Below are positions 36,965 to 49,665 of a DNA stretch of 64,000 bases, one piece after another. The notes beneath the pieces were generated by a model, which was not told the DNA's origin, ran no database searches, and was given only the letters and a program-made list of their open reading frames with translations. The stretch is taken from NCBI GenBank assembly GCA_019915135.1, contig JAHLMK010000008.1, forward strand, positions 434,001 to 498,000, in the 5' to 3' direction. Each line of letters begins with the position of its first letter. Positions within the stretch are counted from its first letter, which is position 1. The position numbers were made by a program, and so were the translations under genes. Source of the DNA: Strobilurus pachycystidiatus (lineage: Eukaryota; Basidiomycota; Agaricomycetes; Agaricales; Physalacriaceae).

Positions 36965-38500
36965 TCACCGACACCAATCAGCCTGGACAAACCCTTCCCA
37001 GTCCCTCTGACAACTGTCCTCCTTCAACCAAATTGCGTCAGAGACCCACCCGAACACCCGCCATCCAATCCAGTCCTGCCATATTACTCTCCACGGTCCC
37101 GCTAGTCCCAGATGCTCCAACTGCGTATGGAAAACATAGTTCAATTTCTCATATGCCACCCTCACCCTCGGGTTGACGTAGATTTTCGGTCTTGTCGGCG
37201 TGTTCCAAAAGTGCATGTCCATGCTGACGATGAAGCACTCTGATGATGTGCAGTCCGTACTTCCACGGAACTCGAGCGGTAGAGGGGGTAGGAAGTCGCC
37301 TGTGGGAGTCGGTGTTTGAGAAGAGGGCCTGGTGAGGTTGAAGGCGCCGGGGAGGAACCAGACAGCGTCGAATACCGCGATGCCATTCCAGCAGCTGGCG
37401 ACCTCGATGGGTTCGTGTCGTCGCAGGCTCTTGACAGCATGGGAGTCGGAGGAGAAGTATGGCCATATTTCTTTGGCGGTGCGGCCGCATGCATCGCGTA
37501 CCACCCATCTATGAACTCGTTCAGAGGAGCGTAAATTTAGATGGTGGCAAGGAGGTTACATGTCATACAAGCCGATGCCGTCAAAGTCCATGGCACAGGC
37601 AAGATCGTAATCGCCTTTATTGGTATCAATGAGCTCTACTACTTCGCCTGCAAGAGAGATCAGTGATAATACATGCATTGGAGGAGAAGGTAACATACGC
37701 CAATCGAAGAAGACGTCGTTGAAGAAGATCACCTTGCTAAATTTCTCGTCAAGTTCCCTCAGAGGGCTGAGTACCTTGTTACGAATCTCGGACATATACG
37801 CTATCCGGGCTGCGCTATTCAGTCCCCACCGGCCTCTTGTACCCTCCTCGGTTACAATTTTGTTGGGAACTCCACGCCGGTCCAACTCATCCCGCAAGGT
37901 GTGCAGGAGAGACGCAGTGCCATCGTCGGAATTCGACTCGTAAATTGACACGAACACTCTCGACGGTCCAAGATGCGTAATGAGGCTATGCATCTCCTTC
38001 GACCATGACGGCAGGACAGCCGCGGAGTTGTACAAATTGGCAGCAATGAAGTAAGGTCCGCTTTGCTGCAGATGTTCAGGGATCTGGGGAGGGTAGGAGC
38101 GGCGCATCCCAAACAGAAGCAGGTAGGCACACCACGCGAGGCATGCCATTCGCCTGTAGTATCCATCGTTCCAGTTTCTCCAGGTGAAGACATAGTACAC
38201 CGTGGTGAAGGGAATGCAGAGGGATACGAGCGGCAGATATACGAGAAATGTTGAGAAGTATCCGAGGTGGTAGGAAAGGAACAGTCCAGTGATGAGTGAA
38301 AACGCGCTGGAAAGTAGTAGGATCACATGTTCGCGCACGAAAGTCGGCGTCGCGCCACGAGGATGCGCTCTGTACCTGCTCTTGGGCGGCACATACATGT
38401 TGCGATGAACGAGCTGTTCGAGCTCGGGTATCACTAACACCGCAGCATAAGCCGAAGATGATGGTAGAAAGCAAGTCGTAAGTGACAGGGGCCGCTTCAT
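36965..38500 (-). CDS. CAP59/CMT1-type alpha-1,3-mannosyltransferase-like glycosyltransferase
   Basis: Three exons (37699-38500, 37560-37647, 36965-37508) give 477 residues. After a short tail come two or three TM segments (VILLLSSAFSLITGLFLSYH and the FLVYLPLVSLCIPFTTVYYVF region), giving a Golgi-type anchor. The lumenal domain carries the family landmarks: GPYFIAANLYNSAAVLPSW, VFVSIYESNSDDGT, VIFFNDVFFDW, the DTNKGDYDLACAMDFDG motif, and SCWNGIAVFDA, close to the CAP59 mannosyltransferase family of Cryptococcus. In that yeast the family builds capsule or glycoprotein glycans; in a mushroom, wall or glycolipid mannosylation is inference. The first intron (37648-37698, 51 nt) is stop-free and in frame. 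The ATG at 38500 is the first in frame. Confidence 0.85.
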
Positions 38501-40409
38501 GATGGCGCGTTGGGTTAGGGTTACACGCTTCTTCCAGCCGACCCCCGCTTTTGTACACCTTTCCTTCAACGCAAAGCGCGCACCTCAGCACAATCACCGT
38601 CGGTAGCTCCTTTACAACGACGTGTGCATATTCAAAACGTGGATCTGCCAGTACGCACCTCGTATTCCCGGTTATTTTGCCCTGTTACTTACTTATATTA
38701 GGCCAGGTAATTATCGTCTCGATCTCTTCAATATAGGCTAGGACTCTGGCCTCCAGCTTGTTCTTACCCAGACGAGGGCAAATGGATCTCTATAATTGGC
38801 AATGCTTGCACGAACCCCAAACTTTCAACGCAGTCCTTCTCAATTTCTTTTGAATTCTGCCTTCTGCTCTCAATCAGATCAACGCCCAAATCTATGTCTA
38901 TCGCCCAAAAACTCGGCTGGATTCCTCAGTACCTGTTGTATCGACGTCTCGGCCTTGTAGCTGGGATAGTGGCCGTCTTAGAATGGTCGTCATAGCAGAT
39001 AGTATCGCCAAATTTCTGCCCGTCTTTGCTTCTGTCGTTGGATCTTGGAGGCGCATGCGAAAACGTCGTTGCTCTTGAGGTAAGTCTCGACTTTGACTTT
39101 GAGTCAGACAATGTACTAACAGACGCAGAATGCCCGGACCTGCCGATCTGCGCGTTGACTTGTACTGGCCGTTATAGCTGGCGATCGTAAACGCGCTTGT
39201 CGTCGCGCCACAACCGCCCCGTATGGACGATATTTTTCGATTTGCAATGTCGATTCAACCAGCACAACTTTCCGGTCTATGAGTACTGACATACAGGTCC
39301 AGGCTGCGTCCAGCTAAAACTCTCAATCGCGTCAATGGTGACGAAGCTGGCCAAGGTCGGCAAGATCACATCGTTCTTCTTTCATGCATGAATCAAGGAA
39401 GAGCCCGCCCGATTGGAGAACGTTTTGGATGTGTCGCATAGTCGCAGGCGGTGTTCGTGTTACGTTGTCTCGCAGTCCTTATTACATGGCAGGTCCGTAT
39501 GAACATATCAGTGTTGAGGCGGTTCAAGGAACTGCAGAAGTCCCGGGCTTCGCAATTTAAAGGCTGATGAGATTTAGGTGGCGCACATGAGGAACCATGA
39601 TGCGACTACTTCCTAGAGGTTAAGGTGATTATTCAAGCTTCGATATCGGGCGAAGTGATGGAACCGGATGATCTACCAGCGTGTGCTCGTGTTGGGTGCC
39701 TTTCTTTCGGTGGTTTTCACACTGTACATGAATGATGACAGTCGCTCAGTCCAGCAAAGATGGTCAGAAGGATTGATGGATAGCATGGCATAAAACATAC
39801 TTACGTGAATGATAGCAGCTCCATGTCCGTCCATACAGTGACTACACAAGTTGAGTCTCTTATCGGAGTCGATCCAAGTGAACATGTGCTGTACATGAAT
39901 TGCGTCGATAATATATCACTCGCCCATGAGCTGCCTGTCATAGCTTTTTGTGTGGCTCTGAAGACTTTGAAGTGTAATCAGCTTTTTGGAGGCAGTCCTC
40001 TGTAGGTTTGATAAATTCCGACAGAACTTTATCCGATTTCTAGCTGTAGCCTGTAGAGTGGGACCAGAGTCAGCGAACGTTGAACGTTCATTCGACAGCA
40101 AGTACTACTGAAATTTCGTCGAGTTTCGAGTTCTGTGGAAAATCATGCAGAGTATGGGAGTATTTGTGCTGTGAATACAGCTGTGATGACCTGTCTCATT
40201 ACCTTTGGTGAATGATGGACGTGTAGCTGTACATTGGCTGGGCGTATCCTAGCTCATTTCCTCAGAAGGAGTTTGCCGATCACCTGCTTTTCGAGACTCT
40301 TTGCAGACAACGCCCATGACGTTCTGCTCGTCGTCGCTTCGTCTAGCAGCCCCATAGTCTCCGCAGCGTCGCGCCGCCCCGAACGACTCTTATCTCTATC
40401 CCGACGACG
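38501..40409. other. Long intergenic region with a possible spliced non-coding transcript
   Basis: About 1.9 kb without a recognisable protein. One well-formed intron-like segment is seen on the plus strand at 39080-39128 (gtaagt donor, tactaac branch, gacgcag acceptor, 49 nt). It follows an ATG-led 33-codon frame from about 38893 (MSIAQKLGWIPQYLLYRR), which ends before the intron. This could be a non-coding or decayed gene. Other short frames have no support. Confidence 0.35.
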
Positions 40410-41628
40410 ATGGTCGCGACGAATGATCAGGTGCGCACCGTCTTAGTTCTCAGCGCTGTACAAGCTGATCCGACCTCGCGCAGCCCACAGAACGGAAGGA
40501 AACGACGAGCAAGCTGATGTCGAGCACGTCAAAGAAGAAGCCCACGGTCACTGGCGTCTGGCCGTGCCAAATCAGCGGCTGCAACAAGCAGTTTGCGCGG
40601 GAGGCCGACCTCAAGCGGCATCAACGGACGACGAAACTGCACTCAATGCCCGGATAGTGCGTTGTCCGCGCCGTTGCCGACGCTGTTCTCGCTGACATTC
40701 ATCCCAGCCAATGCCCGCAATGCGACGCCACATTCACCAGAGTGAGTGAGCCGCGCTCCCCCGGGCGATCTCTGACTCGCGTCCCGCCAGACCGACGCCC
40801 TCCGGCGCCACCAGAAGTCGAGGTCCGTCGTGCCGCGCGATCCAGGCAATCCAGCTGACGACCCCGCAGACATAATGGCGTCGTGATTGATCCACCAGAA
40901 CAGGAACCAGCTCCTGGCCCGTCCTCTCCCAAAGAGCCAATGTCGCTGCCGACCACCCAGCCCATCCACCCGAAGGCGGCGACGGCGACCCCGACAGCGA
41001 CGGGCCATTCCAGCTATTATCGCCAGCATACGTCCCTGACCACAGGTCTGCAATCACCCTCTATCTCGCCCACAGCTGATTAAGATTGTCTCCAGCATAC
41101 ATCCCGCAATACGCTCACATACCACTCCCTACTTCCGCGACGCGCCTCAACACAGCCACCAACTGGTCTCAATCCTCCCCATGGACCGGAACTGCCAGTT
41201 ATGCATATCCAGCGCCTGTATATTATTCGCCATACTACCGCCCGCACACCGAGTCTGACTCCCCGTCTGATCTGCCCACCACCACGTCGAGCGATCCAGG
41301 CGGATCCCGAGCCCCATCGCCCCAGCAGCCCAGTACGCCCCAGAACGACAGCAACTCGTCGCAGTCGGGCCCGTCCACGCCAGAGGCCGCGGCGGAGGGT
41401 GAGGCGCCGTTCATGACAGAGGAGCAGATGAAGGAGCTCTCGCTGCAGCTCTCGCAGGGCACCTTTGAGGCCATGCTCAAAGAGGGCAAATACCCAGACG
41501 GCCGCGGCGTGACCTTGGACGACATTCATTGGCCGCATGAGAACATCTTGACCGAGGATGGCGAGCCGATGCTCAATCCGGCCGAGCTCTTGACGCAGGA
41601 GAGTCTAGCTTCCCCTCCGCCTTTGTGA
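40410..41628 (+). CDS. C2H2 zinc-finger transcription factor-like protein
   Basis: Six exons (40410-40430, 40484-40656, 40708-40741, 40791-40822, 40870-41045, 41096-41628) give 322 residues. Two adjacent C2H2 fingers: WPCQISGCNKQFAREADLKR with C-x4-C and a distal His after RTTKLH, and YQCPQCDATFTRTDALRRHQ. The second finger is spread over three exons including a 34-nt and a 32-nt exon. The rest is Pro/Ser/Thr-rich with Tyr patches and a C-terminal segment around MTEEQMKELSLQLSQGTFEAM. The pattern suggests a sequence-specific transcription factor of unknown target. The short first exon (MVATNDQ) was taken as the first in-frame ATG and is the least certain part. Confidence 0.78.
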
Positions 41629-41980
41629 TTCCATCCCTCCTTCGACCTGTACCACCACCGTGTTATCTTAATTGTTACTAGTACTCTCGCTTTCCTCCCA
41701 ACCTGTACATCAGCCTTATAACTCTCTTATCTTACTGTACGTTACTTACGTCCTCTCGTGTCTTCGTGTCTTGATCTTCTCCAGTATCGTATTCTCTAGT
41801 TTGCCTTCTGCGGAGGGATCTGTACAGCAGTCTCAATTGTATGCGCATTGCACAGCAGTGCAAATCTCACGACTGCATATACATACATATGCAAAATTTC
41901 ATTGGGCCAATACTGCCCGCTGCTGGACAGTGTGTTTCCAATGAGATGGTCGTACGGGATTAGTAACTACACGACGGTCG

Positions 41981-44397
41981 TCACCAACCCCTCGCTGCGA
42001 ATATTGCCTCTCCCATCGCCTCCCAGGCCTGCAACAGCTGGTCATCCTCTTCATTCAAATCCATTGCCTTGACCGCGATCTCGGGATCGGGGAATGTTGA
42101 CCCGTCCACCTGGCAAACCGTTCCGTTCGCGGGCAAGATCCCGCGAAAGTAGTCCCGAACTGTGCGCGCAGTGCACAAGGATTTCATCGACGTAGAGCAG
42201 TGCTGCGATTGATGTGTCACTGTGAGTGGAGATTGATCAAAGTTGGGATTCGAGACGCACTCCTGGTCCGTCCTGCACGAGTATAATCGATGAGTTGGGC
42301 ATGAGCGCGTTTATTGTCCGAGCGCTCGAGATGGGCGTAACTCTGTGTAATTCAGCGTTAAAACACGCAATCATAAATGTTTTCCGTCATCTTACGGATC
42401 ATGCTGCAGGTCATCAGCTTCTCGGTGTCTTCAGCAATAGCATACTGGGGAACTCACCGTGTTAGTGACAATCAACATCGGCACCTCCAGAGTCGCATTC
42501 CACGGTCCCACAAAGCGCTCCGGGCCTTTACCAGCGTACGGCCAATAGGCACATCCCCCGTCAGGTTCATTCAGAGCGGGGTTGGCGCCAAAGTGAGGTG
42601 AGACGGTCAGCATGGTGCGAAGTTGTTCTTGTGCTAGGTCCAGTGCAGTGGGTATGTCAGCAGCAGATGAAGGCGGCTGAGAGTCCGCGCAGCTGACTGC
42701 TAGACGTGCGACGCTCCCGCCGCCCAGTCGGCTGAAAAGTATGTTGCCGAGGAGAGTGCCATTCCCCGCCATTGCCTCCGCGAAGGCATGGGCGTGGGAG
42801 GGCCAGAGTTTGGGACGTTGAAGAGTCGCAAGCAGAAGACCTGGGACGCGATATATCAGAAAAGTGTCGATTGATTGTTCAAGCATTGATAACTGACCTC
42901 GTGCAGCGCCAGACGTCATAAAACCAGGACGCACCGCAAACGGTACTGGGAGAGGCGACAATGCCAGCCTGTCAAAGAAAGCCTCAAACCTTTGCATTAT
43001 GGTCTCAAACGGCTCGCCATGGTATTCGGTTAGAGGACAGAGGGTCGGTCCGGCCTGAAGGGGAGGGGTAGGTGATTACCAACTTTGGAAGGTATTCTGA
43101 CCTTTGAACAATCCTCGAGGAACATCTGATAAGTCGCCTCAGTAGAGGTAAGCCACTTTGCGGGCCACTTGTGTGACGGTTCGTCTATTATGGATTAGAG
43201 ACAGGACACTGGAAAGTCTACCTGGACGTACTGGACCAGTTGACAGGGTCCGCAATCCCGTCAATGACAGCGTATCCGATGCGTTCAGGAAGCCTATTGA
43301 AAAATCGGAACAATGAACAAGGCAAGTCGGCTGTAATCTTACATGTTGACGAGGTACGCGCCCAGAATAGAACCGTATGAGCCTCCCCAGTAGTTGCTAG
43401 TATACCAAATTAGAACTCTGACGGGATCGGGTGTAAATCCACAGCAACTTACATCTTCGCCCCTTCACCACCGAAGACCTCGCTCATGAAGTCCATATCC
43501 CGCACGACATTCGCAGTTCCCATATATTTCAGCTCTTCGCCCATTGCCTTCATACAGAGCGAACCCTGACTCTGCTTCAACGCAATGAACTGCCTATTCT
43601 GGAGAATCAACTCCTCCAGAATGGACGACGAAGGCGAAGACAAAGAAGAGAACGTGAAGCTTTGATCAATAACGGTGTTGGCGTTGAAGATCTGGTCAGA
43701 GTGCCCCAAGAAACATTCTGTTGCGGGACTGTGCAAGTGAGGATGAGTGACTTGAAGCTTGGTGCCGGTCCTAGAGACGTACCGCGTCTTGCCAATACCG
43801 CGGGGGTCGAACCCGATTAGGTCCCATTCAGGTCCAATGATAGTTGCCAGAGAGAGATTCCGGGCTTTGGCACCTAATATCAGAGACATACCCGCGCCGC
43901 CGGGTCCACCTGGGTATTTATAAATCTCAGAGCACAAGTGAGTAGGTGAGAAGTCAGTACCTGGATTCAAGAAGACTGACCCCTTCCGCTCAGTGGTAGC
44001 GTTCTTACGCGCAAAAGCAATACTCGCGGAGCCCGCGCTCTCATTGAAGTAGTCTTTGGGTACGCTGTCAATGCGTCATAATAGGAACAAAATGCGCGAC
44101 TGGTCGAACTGACATGACGGAACCACAGTCTACGCCAGGAGGAATAGCCTCGTCGTCCAATTGCGGACAGGGAGCCCATACAATATCACCTTGGTCGTAC
44201 GCGCCGCTGAGGGTCGAGTCTGGCCAATCCGTGCTCGGAACCGAACGCGAAGGTTCGAGATGCCATTTATACTGAAACCGAGGCCAAGAGGAAAGCTGCA
44301 GCCAGAGGAGTAGCAAGCTGCATGAGACAAGTCCAAGACTTATCCGAGTTCTCTTGAGTGTATGAGAATGCGCAGGAGCTGGTAGTTTCGTGTCCAT
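41981..44397 (-). CDS. Secreted or membrane-anchored S33-type serine peptidase (alpha/beta hydrolase, TAP-like C-terminus)
   Basis: The N-terminus (MDTKLPAPAHSHTLKRTRIS) precedes a hydrophobic stretch (LGLVSCSLLLLWLQL) that acts as a signal anchor. Catalytic-domain landmarks are the oxyanion-loop region GGPGGAGMSLILG, IIGPEWDLIGFDPRGIGKTR, and the nucleophile elbow NYWGGSYGSILGAYLVN with Ser in GGSYG (around 43350-43395). The C-terminal TAP-like domain has a VTPISSARTINALMPNSS segment and HQSQHCSTSMKSLCTA, which supplies the catalytic His. It resembles secreted proline- or tripeptidyl-aminopeptidases of fungi. Several introns interrupt the gene (for example after the first exon near 44095 and around 42220-42300). 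I did not fix all boundaries. The stop is at 41981. Confidence 0.8.
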
Positions 44398-46436
44398 GGT
44401 GGCAATCTGGAAGGCTCAATGAATCGGAAAATAGATACAACCCTCTGGGATCGCCGGACGCAGCGTAGAGCTTGAGGCTGAGCGCTGAGGTCACGTCGGA
44501 GCGATAAGACGGTCTCAGTCTGACCGCCGCATGTGCAGAAAGATTGTGCCTGCCGGTCGATGCCGTCGGCACCGCCCACCAAAGCAATTGTACAGTCTGA
44601 TTACTCTCATCTTCCAGGCCGTGCAAATGGCGCCCAAAACGCAGAGGGTAGCGCAGTGGTCCGCCTAAGTATACATGAAGGCCTTGCTTGCCCAATACCA
44701 TGCCCAGAGGCGCAATCTCTCTTGCTCAACCTGGGGTGCGAGCTCGGAGACGTGTCGTACCGCGCCATCAAAGACGGAATCCCTGCCGAAAAGACGCTGG
44801 CGGTCGCCAAGCCTCCGAGCTGTGGATACTTAGTCAGGCTATGTATAGCTGTATCGATAACGAGCACGACAAGAACACCCCGTTTGTCGGCGGCAACCTA
44901 TAGTACTCGCCAACAACACCGACCCAATAACCACCGAATGCCCTGCCATTCAAGACACTCGCGCCGCTGCAAAATCGCGCCTCTGCCATCTTTGCCGAAC
45001 CTCTCTTCCATCTCTTTCCATTCGCACAGAAGCCGAACCTTGCGGAGCGTCTTGCGCCGTTGCTGGTGAATAGAAAGGATCGATGCCCTTCGGCCGGCAG
45101 CTTGGCGGGACGGAGACCCAGTGCACCGAAGTCGACGCCCTCGACGTGTTCTCACACTTTGAGGCGGCATGACGCCCAATATGGGCCAAGGCATTCCCGA
45201 CAGGCAACGTTGAAAATCACACAGCTCGGTCATCTGATGAGAAAAACTTCGAATCTTTGGTGGGTTTTTCTTGTTTCGCTCTCTATGAGACGCGTTCTTT
45301 GACTATTCACGTAGTCGTACAAACGAGCGAGGTACCCTGGAGGTACCGATGTGTTTCATACCTAGCAGCGCATGACACTCTGGTTTCAACTAGCGAGCTT
45401 GGAAGACCCTCCATCAAACTCCTAATCATCCCGTTGATTCTACACAGTTTCTACACGCGGAAGCGCTTCCGCCAAGCAGCGCTCATGACCATCAACGTTC
45501 GACGCCGTCTCAGGGATCAGCATATATCACGCATTTCGGCCCTATCGTGCATGATGCGCGATCGCAGCGGCTACTGCTAGTGGCCCGCCAGCTATGCGAG
45601 TCTGGACTTGCGACGATAGCCTGCTGCCCCATACGAAGAAACATGCCCTTTCTCCCGAGTCCCGAGTCCGACCAATATCAATCCGACGCGAATATCTGGC
45701 GAATATGCAGTTGAGTTGTACTTTGAGTTGTACTATGACACGCTCACCCTGGCTCACCCAATCCCCTCCTCTCGCTTCCCACAATTCAAATGCCCATGAC
45801 CTCAATGTCTAGATCCCGGGTACATATATGGGCACTCTGGAACAGAGTTGAATCAATGGGATGTCGAACCTTCGCGCGCCATTCTATGGACGTGAGTTTC
45901 GAGCACTCCGGAATCGTCGCGCCCCGCGCCAGGCGTCCTTGAGCGCAGATGGTTATCGCTTATTTCCCACTGACCGAAGGTCCAATCTTTACACACTGGT
46001 CAGCTGCAATTGTTGAAACGTTGACCGCTGCATCGAGCCACAAGCTAATTGATGTCTATTGCTGTAGAATCATTCTGGAGACTCATCCAGTCACAAAAAT
46101 CAAATTGACATATCCAAATTACAATGATGCACCGGAATACGACCACCTGCTCGAGAAGCCAGACTCCTGAGACTGCAGTGAGAGCCTGTGTTCAGCATGC
46201 TAACCGTTAGGTACCATCCTAGTGTGTCATACAAGCAACCCAAATACCAACATCTCGTCGCGCTCCTGTGTTCCGACTGCTTCAGCATCATGGCCTGTTA
46301 TCATGCGCCTTTGGACCGGGTCTCAAGCGCCATGGTATTTAAGCGTCGAGTGTCTCAGTTACTTCCTCAGTTCGCTCTCGCAATCGAATTTTACACCTCC
46401 TAGTCTCTCAGTCAACCACTGCTCATCACCTCCAGA
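44398..46436. other. Long intergenic region
   Basis: About 2 kb between the peptidase start and the thaumatin-like gene. The left part may hold a small spliced minus-strand gene (separate entry). The right part (45240-46330) shows only short unsupported frames. A TATA-like tatttaag lies at about 46336, roughly 100 bp before the thaumatin-like start. Confidence 0.35.
44665..45200 (-). other. Possible small spliced gene, unknown
   Basis: Minus-strand exons can be chained in phase: a block ending RRDFAAAR (near 44955), a 19-nt exon (about 44882-44900) encoding VAADKR, and a last exon ending WAWYWASKAFMYT with TAG at 44665-44667. The last intron has a good branch and acceptor (cctgactaagtatccacag). 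The last exon is rich in Arg, Glu and Trp and looks coding. I recognise no family, the N-terminus is unresolved, and competing frames exist on both strands. Confidence 0.25.
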
Positions 46437-47157
46437 ATGAAGTTCACCGCCGCCCTCGTCGCCCTTGCCTATGTCTCCACCGCTCAGGCGATCACGCTTA
46501 AATTCGTGAACAAGTGCGGTAGCAGTGAGTTACTCGTGCTGATTTCGATTCAGGTTCCAGCTGACGCGCTCCCTAGCCGTCTGGCCCGCAGTTGGCAAGG
46601 CGCCGAACGGGCAACCCGACACCTCTGTCTCGTGGGGCGCTGCTCTCGCTGCCGGCGCCACCACGTCTTACGGTGTCGCTGACAGCCAGATTGTTAGTGA
46701 ACATGAGTCTCATACCTTAGCCTTGACAAATCTCATTATGTTGCAGGGCATTCGTGCATGGGGTCGCACTGGTTGTAACTCAAGCGGTGCCAACTGCGCC
46801 ACTGGCAATTGTGTCGGCGGTATGGCCTTCGTAACATCCCCCTCCCAAGTCTTCGATTAAGCTCGTCATATAGGTCTCAAATGCACCGACGCCGGCCTCA
46901 ACTCTGGTGTCCTCGTCTCCGAGTTCGGGTATGCCAACTTTGGCGCCGCCTACGGCGGCGAGCGCACCTCTTGGGATCTCTCTCGCGTCGGGTTGAGCAT
47001 CAACCTCAACACGAAGTTGGCGTCGTCTGATGGGCAGTCCGTGTACTGCGCCAGTGGCAACTGCCCCGACAACCAGGCCTACTCTTACGCGACCGACTAC
47101 GCTGCCGACAGGAACTCCGCTCTTGGGCAAACATACACTATCACGTTCTGCGCTTAA
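46437..47157 (+). CDS. Small secreted thaumatin-like protein
   Basis: Four exons (46437-46524, 46577-46692, 46747-46819, 46874-47157) give 186 residues. MKFTAALVALAYVSTAQA is a signal peptide. The mature protein begins ITLKFVNKCGSTVWPAVGKA, the typical thaumatin start. Conserved segments GIRAWGRTGCN, CATGNCVGGLKCTDAG and SEFGYANFG follow, with WDLSRVGLSINL in the middle and a short tail ending TITFCA. It is shorter than plant thaumatins, matching the reduced fungal form with fewer disulfides. In mushrooms such proteins have been linked to beta-glucan binding or hydrolysis; activity here is not shown. A TATA-like box lies about 100 bp upstream. Confidence 0.88.
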
Positions 47158-48122
47158 TTAATGCTACCTAAACTTCAGTGTAAGGTCTACCTCTATTCTT
47201 TGCGGTCGTTATACTGAAAATTCTGGCAATAGCAAATGACCAAGATACAACATGTCTTCCGCGTACACTGTCTAATTTAATACTCTTTTTCCAGGGTTGT
47301 ACAAAGTGTTCTATCTATTCAGATCTAAATACCAAGTACTTATGTCGAGGTTGAAATCCATGCTGTCTGTCTTATGAACGATGACTCGGACGAGCACAAT
47401 GGCAAGTCATGGCATTGTTTGAGGGGTCCCGTCTGCAGAGCTCTCGAGCGTAAACACACTGGTCCTCAAGATTCAACTCCCATATTCCCAACTGCACCCG
47501 TCTAAACACGACTTGTTTCGTTTCAGGGCCATCCAGGCGCGTCGTAAGTAGCGCGCGTTCACGTGTAATCTGGAATTCACATTGCAACACGTGGAGCCAT
47601 CTAAGTTTAACTTAAGGTCCTTTAATAAGGTTACGGCTTTCCTCCAGACCACTCATCTCGTCGGATTGAGCATGGCTACACCGAGTACACGGCCCTCAAG
47701 ATGCTTGGAACGTTCTGGATCACGCTACAGAAGGCATTTCTGCAGAGGAAAGGGACAACATACTGAGCGAGTGTGTCGCTGTGTGTCGTCGGTCTAATGA
47801 TGGTACTATTTCGACAACATTGCCTCCAGCCATGATCCTATATCGTATGTCTTGTTTCACAATATTCTCACTGAATTCTAGCTCTAGAGCTAACAAGCGA
47901 ATATAGCTGTGTATCGAAATGAACGCCGCGAGCGGCGGTTTGTACTAAGCCGCTCTCAGGCTGTCGCACCCGACGAAGCAGTCTATCAATCGTCAATTCT
48001 ACTAGGGGATGCTTCTCAATTATGATGGACTTCCATCTCGTTTTCTCCGACCGCCGATAGTATAAGTATAAAGCATGACATGAATACGACATGGACTTTC
48101 AGTCCCACATTGAACAGTCACG
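47158..48122. other. Intergenic
   Basis: A 965-bp gap between the thaumatin-like gene and the hydrolase. An AT-rich tagtataagtataaag at 48058-48073, some 50 bp before the ATG, is a likely TATA region for the hydrolase. Nothing else is recognisable. Confidence 0.4.
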
Positions 48123-48206
48123 ATGGCCGCTCGAATGTTGACCTCCGCAGACGGCACTCAAATCTACGCAGACGCAGGTGGAGATCCTACGAAGCCTGCT
48201 GTTGTG

Positions 48207-48302
48207 TCAATGTCCAGATTGCCCGACTTAAGGATTCCCGGATGTTTACCACCCAAACACTAGAGTGTAACATAGGTAGAATATATTGATATAGCACTAC
48301 AG
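48207..48302 (+). repeat. Left terminal inverted repeat of the element
   Basis: Begins TCAATGTCCAGATTGCCCGA, then ACTTAAGGATTCCCGGATG; includes CACTAGAGTG and CACTACAGTG palindromes. It pairs with 49666-49758 read on the other strand. Confidence 0.8.
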
Positions 48303-49665
48303 TGTAATTACTACAGTACACTTCCACCCTTTAGTGTCAGATACTCAAGTTCCGTTGCACTGGTCATGGGAAGTGACGGGTGGACACTTCGGGGTGCCGG
48401 AGACACTACAGGGAGAGCACTTCGAGCATGCACTTCAGTGGGTCCATTCAAGTGCAGCTTGCCCTTGAGTCTCAGTCAGCGCGCCCTCAAGTGCACAATA
48501 AGTGCATTGACAGTTCCGACTATCAGTGCTGCACTTCAAAGCAGCGGCCATCCTCGAGTGCATCTTTGAGGGTCAGCTTCAAGCTCCCGCACCCGCCAAT
48601 GACACTTACAAATTTCCTTGCGTCACGTTGATGCTCTTCAACAGTTACACTGCACACCCTCTAGCCGGTATAGACACTTACATTGACGACTGCATGGCAA
48701 GTCACCCTATCAAGCGGCACCCGACACTCCGACGCGCTACGGCGCGACCCAGACCTCGGTCGCGGAGGCCGAAGTACGCGATCTTCAAGTTGCAGATCCA
48801 TGACAGACAACAGTGAACGTTGCTGTTGCGAAAGGCGGCGGGCGCTGGTGGGTGAATTGAGGACGTGTTCAAAGAGAAGTCAAGTGGCGACAGACGAAGT
48901 TGGTGGTAGGAGAGAAAGAGAACATGGCTCACGTGGCAAGCGGCATTGTTCCAATGTCCCACTAAATGTTGTGCTCGGCACTGGCTCGGAGACCACATGA
49001 GCCACGCGGCTTACGGTTGTCTACAATAAGGCGCCATAAAACGCGCTTCAAATCGCCCTGCCACCCACGTGTTGGGTACGGGAGTACGACAACATTTCGC
49101 TGGTCAATGCTACCGTGCCCAGCCACGTGGTCACAACTACTCTTTCCCTTTCACCATCATCATTGCCTCCACAGACCACGACAACTCGTCTTCATCAGCG
49201 CCCCCATGGCCATGACGACTCGTCCTTGACCGACATCAAGACGACGGCGAAAGCTCACACCAATGGGCCTGCTTGAGAACGCAAGCCTTCAGGACCCAGT
49301 CGGAGTGGCACGAGGATCATTTCCAGAATCATCCTGCGCCTCGGGACGCGCGCGCATTCCCTTGATCTTGACAATAACAACCTCTGATCACCGTAGTCGC
49401 AACACTCCAGCGGATACACTGGAGTCTGTGTCACATCATTGCCTTTCGCAGGGAGTTGGCACTATAGTTGGCACTTAAGTGCGCCCCCGGAGTGTGGAGA
49501 CGAACACTCAAGTGTTCGTGTGTCCTCAAGGAGTTTTCACTTCAGTCGGCACTCAAGTGCACGCTCGAAGTGTGACGTTGAAGTGCAATGGTCTTGCCCA
49601 CACTTTCGGAGCCTGTAGAAGACCCACACCGCGTAAGTGTTAGCAGTTCACACTTTGTATGTCAC

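Noticed and set aside
44646..44720. tRNA-like start (gggtagcgcagtggt)
   Set aside because: No T-arm TTCGAA-type box or acceptor stem closes at the right distance.
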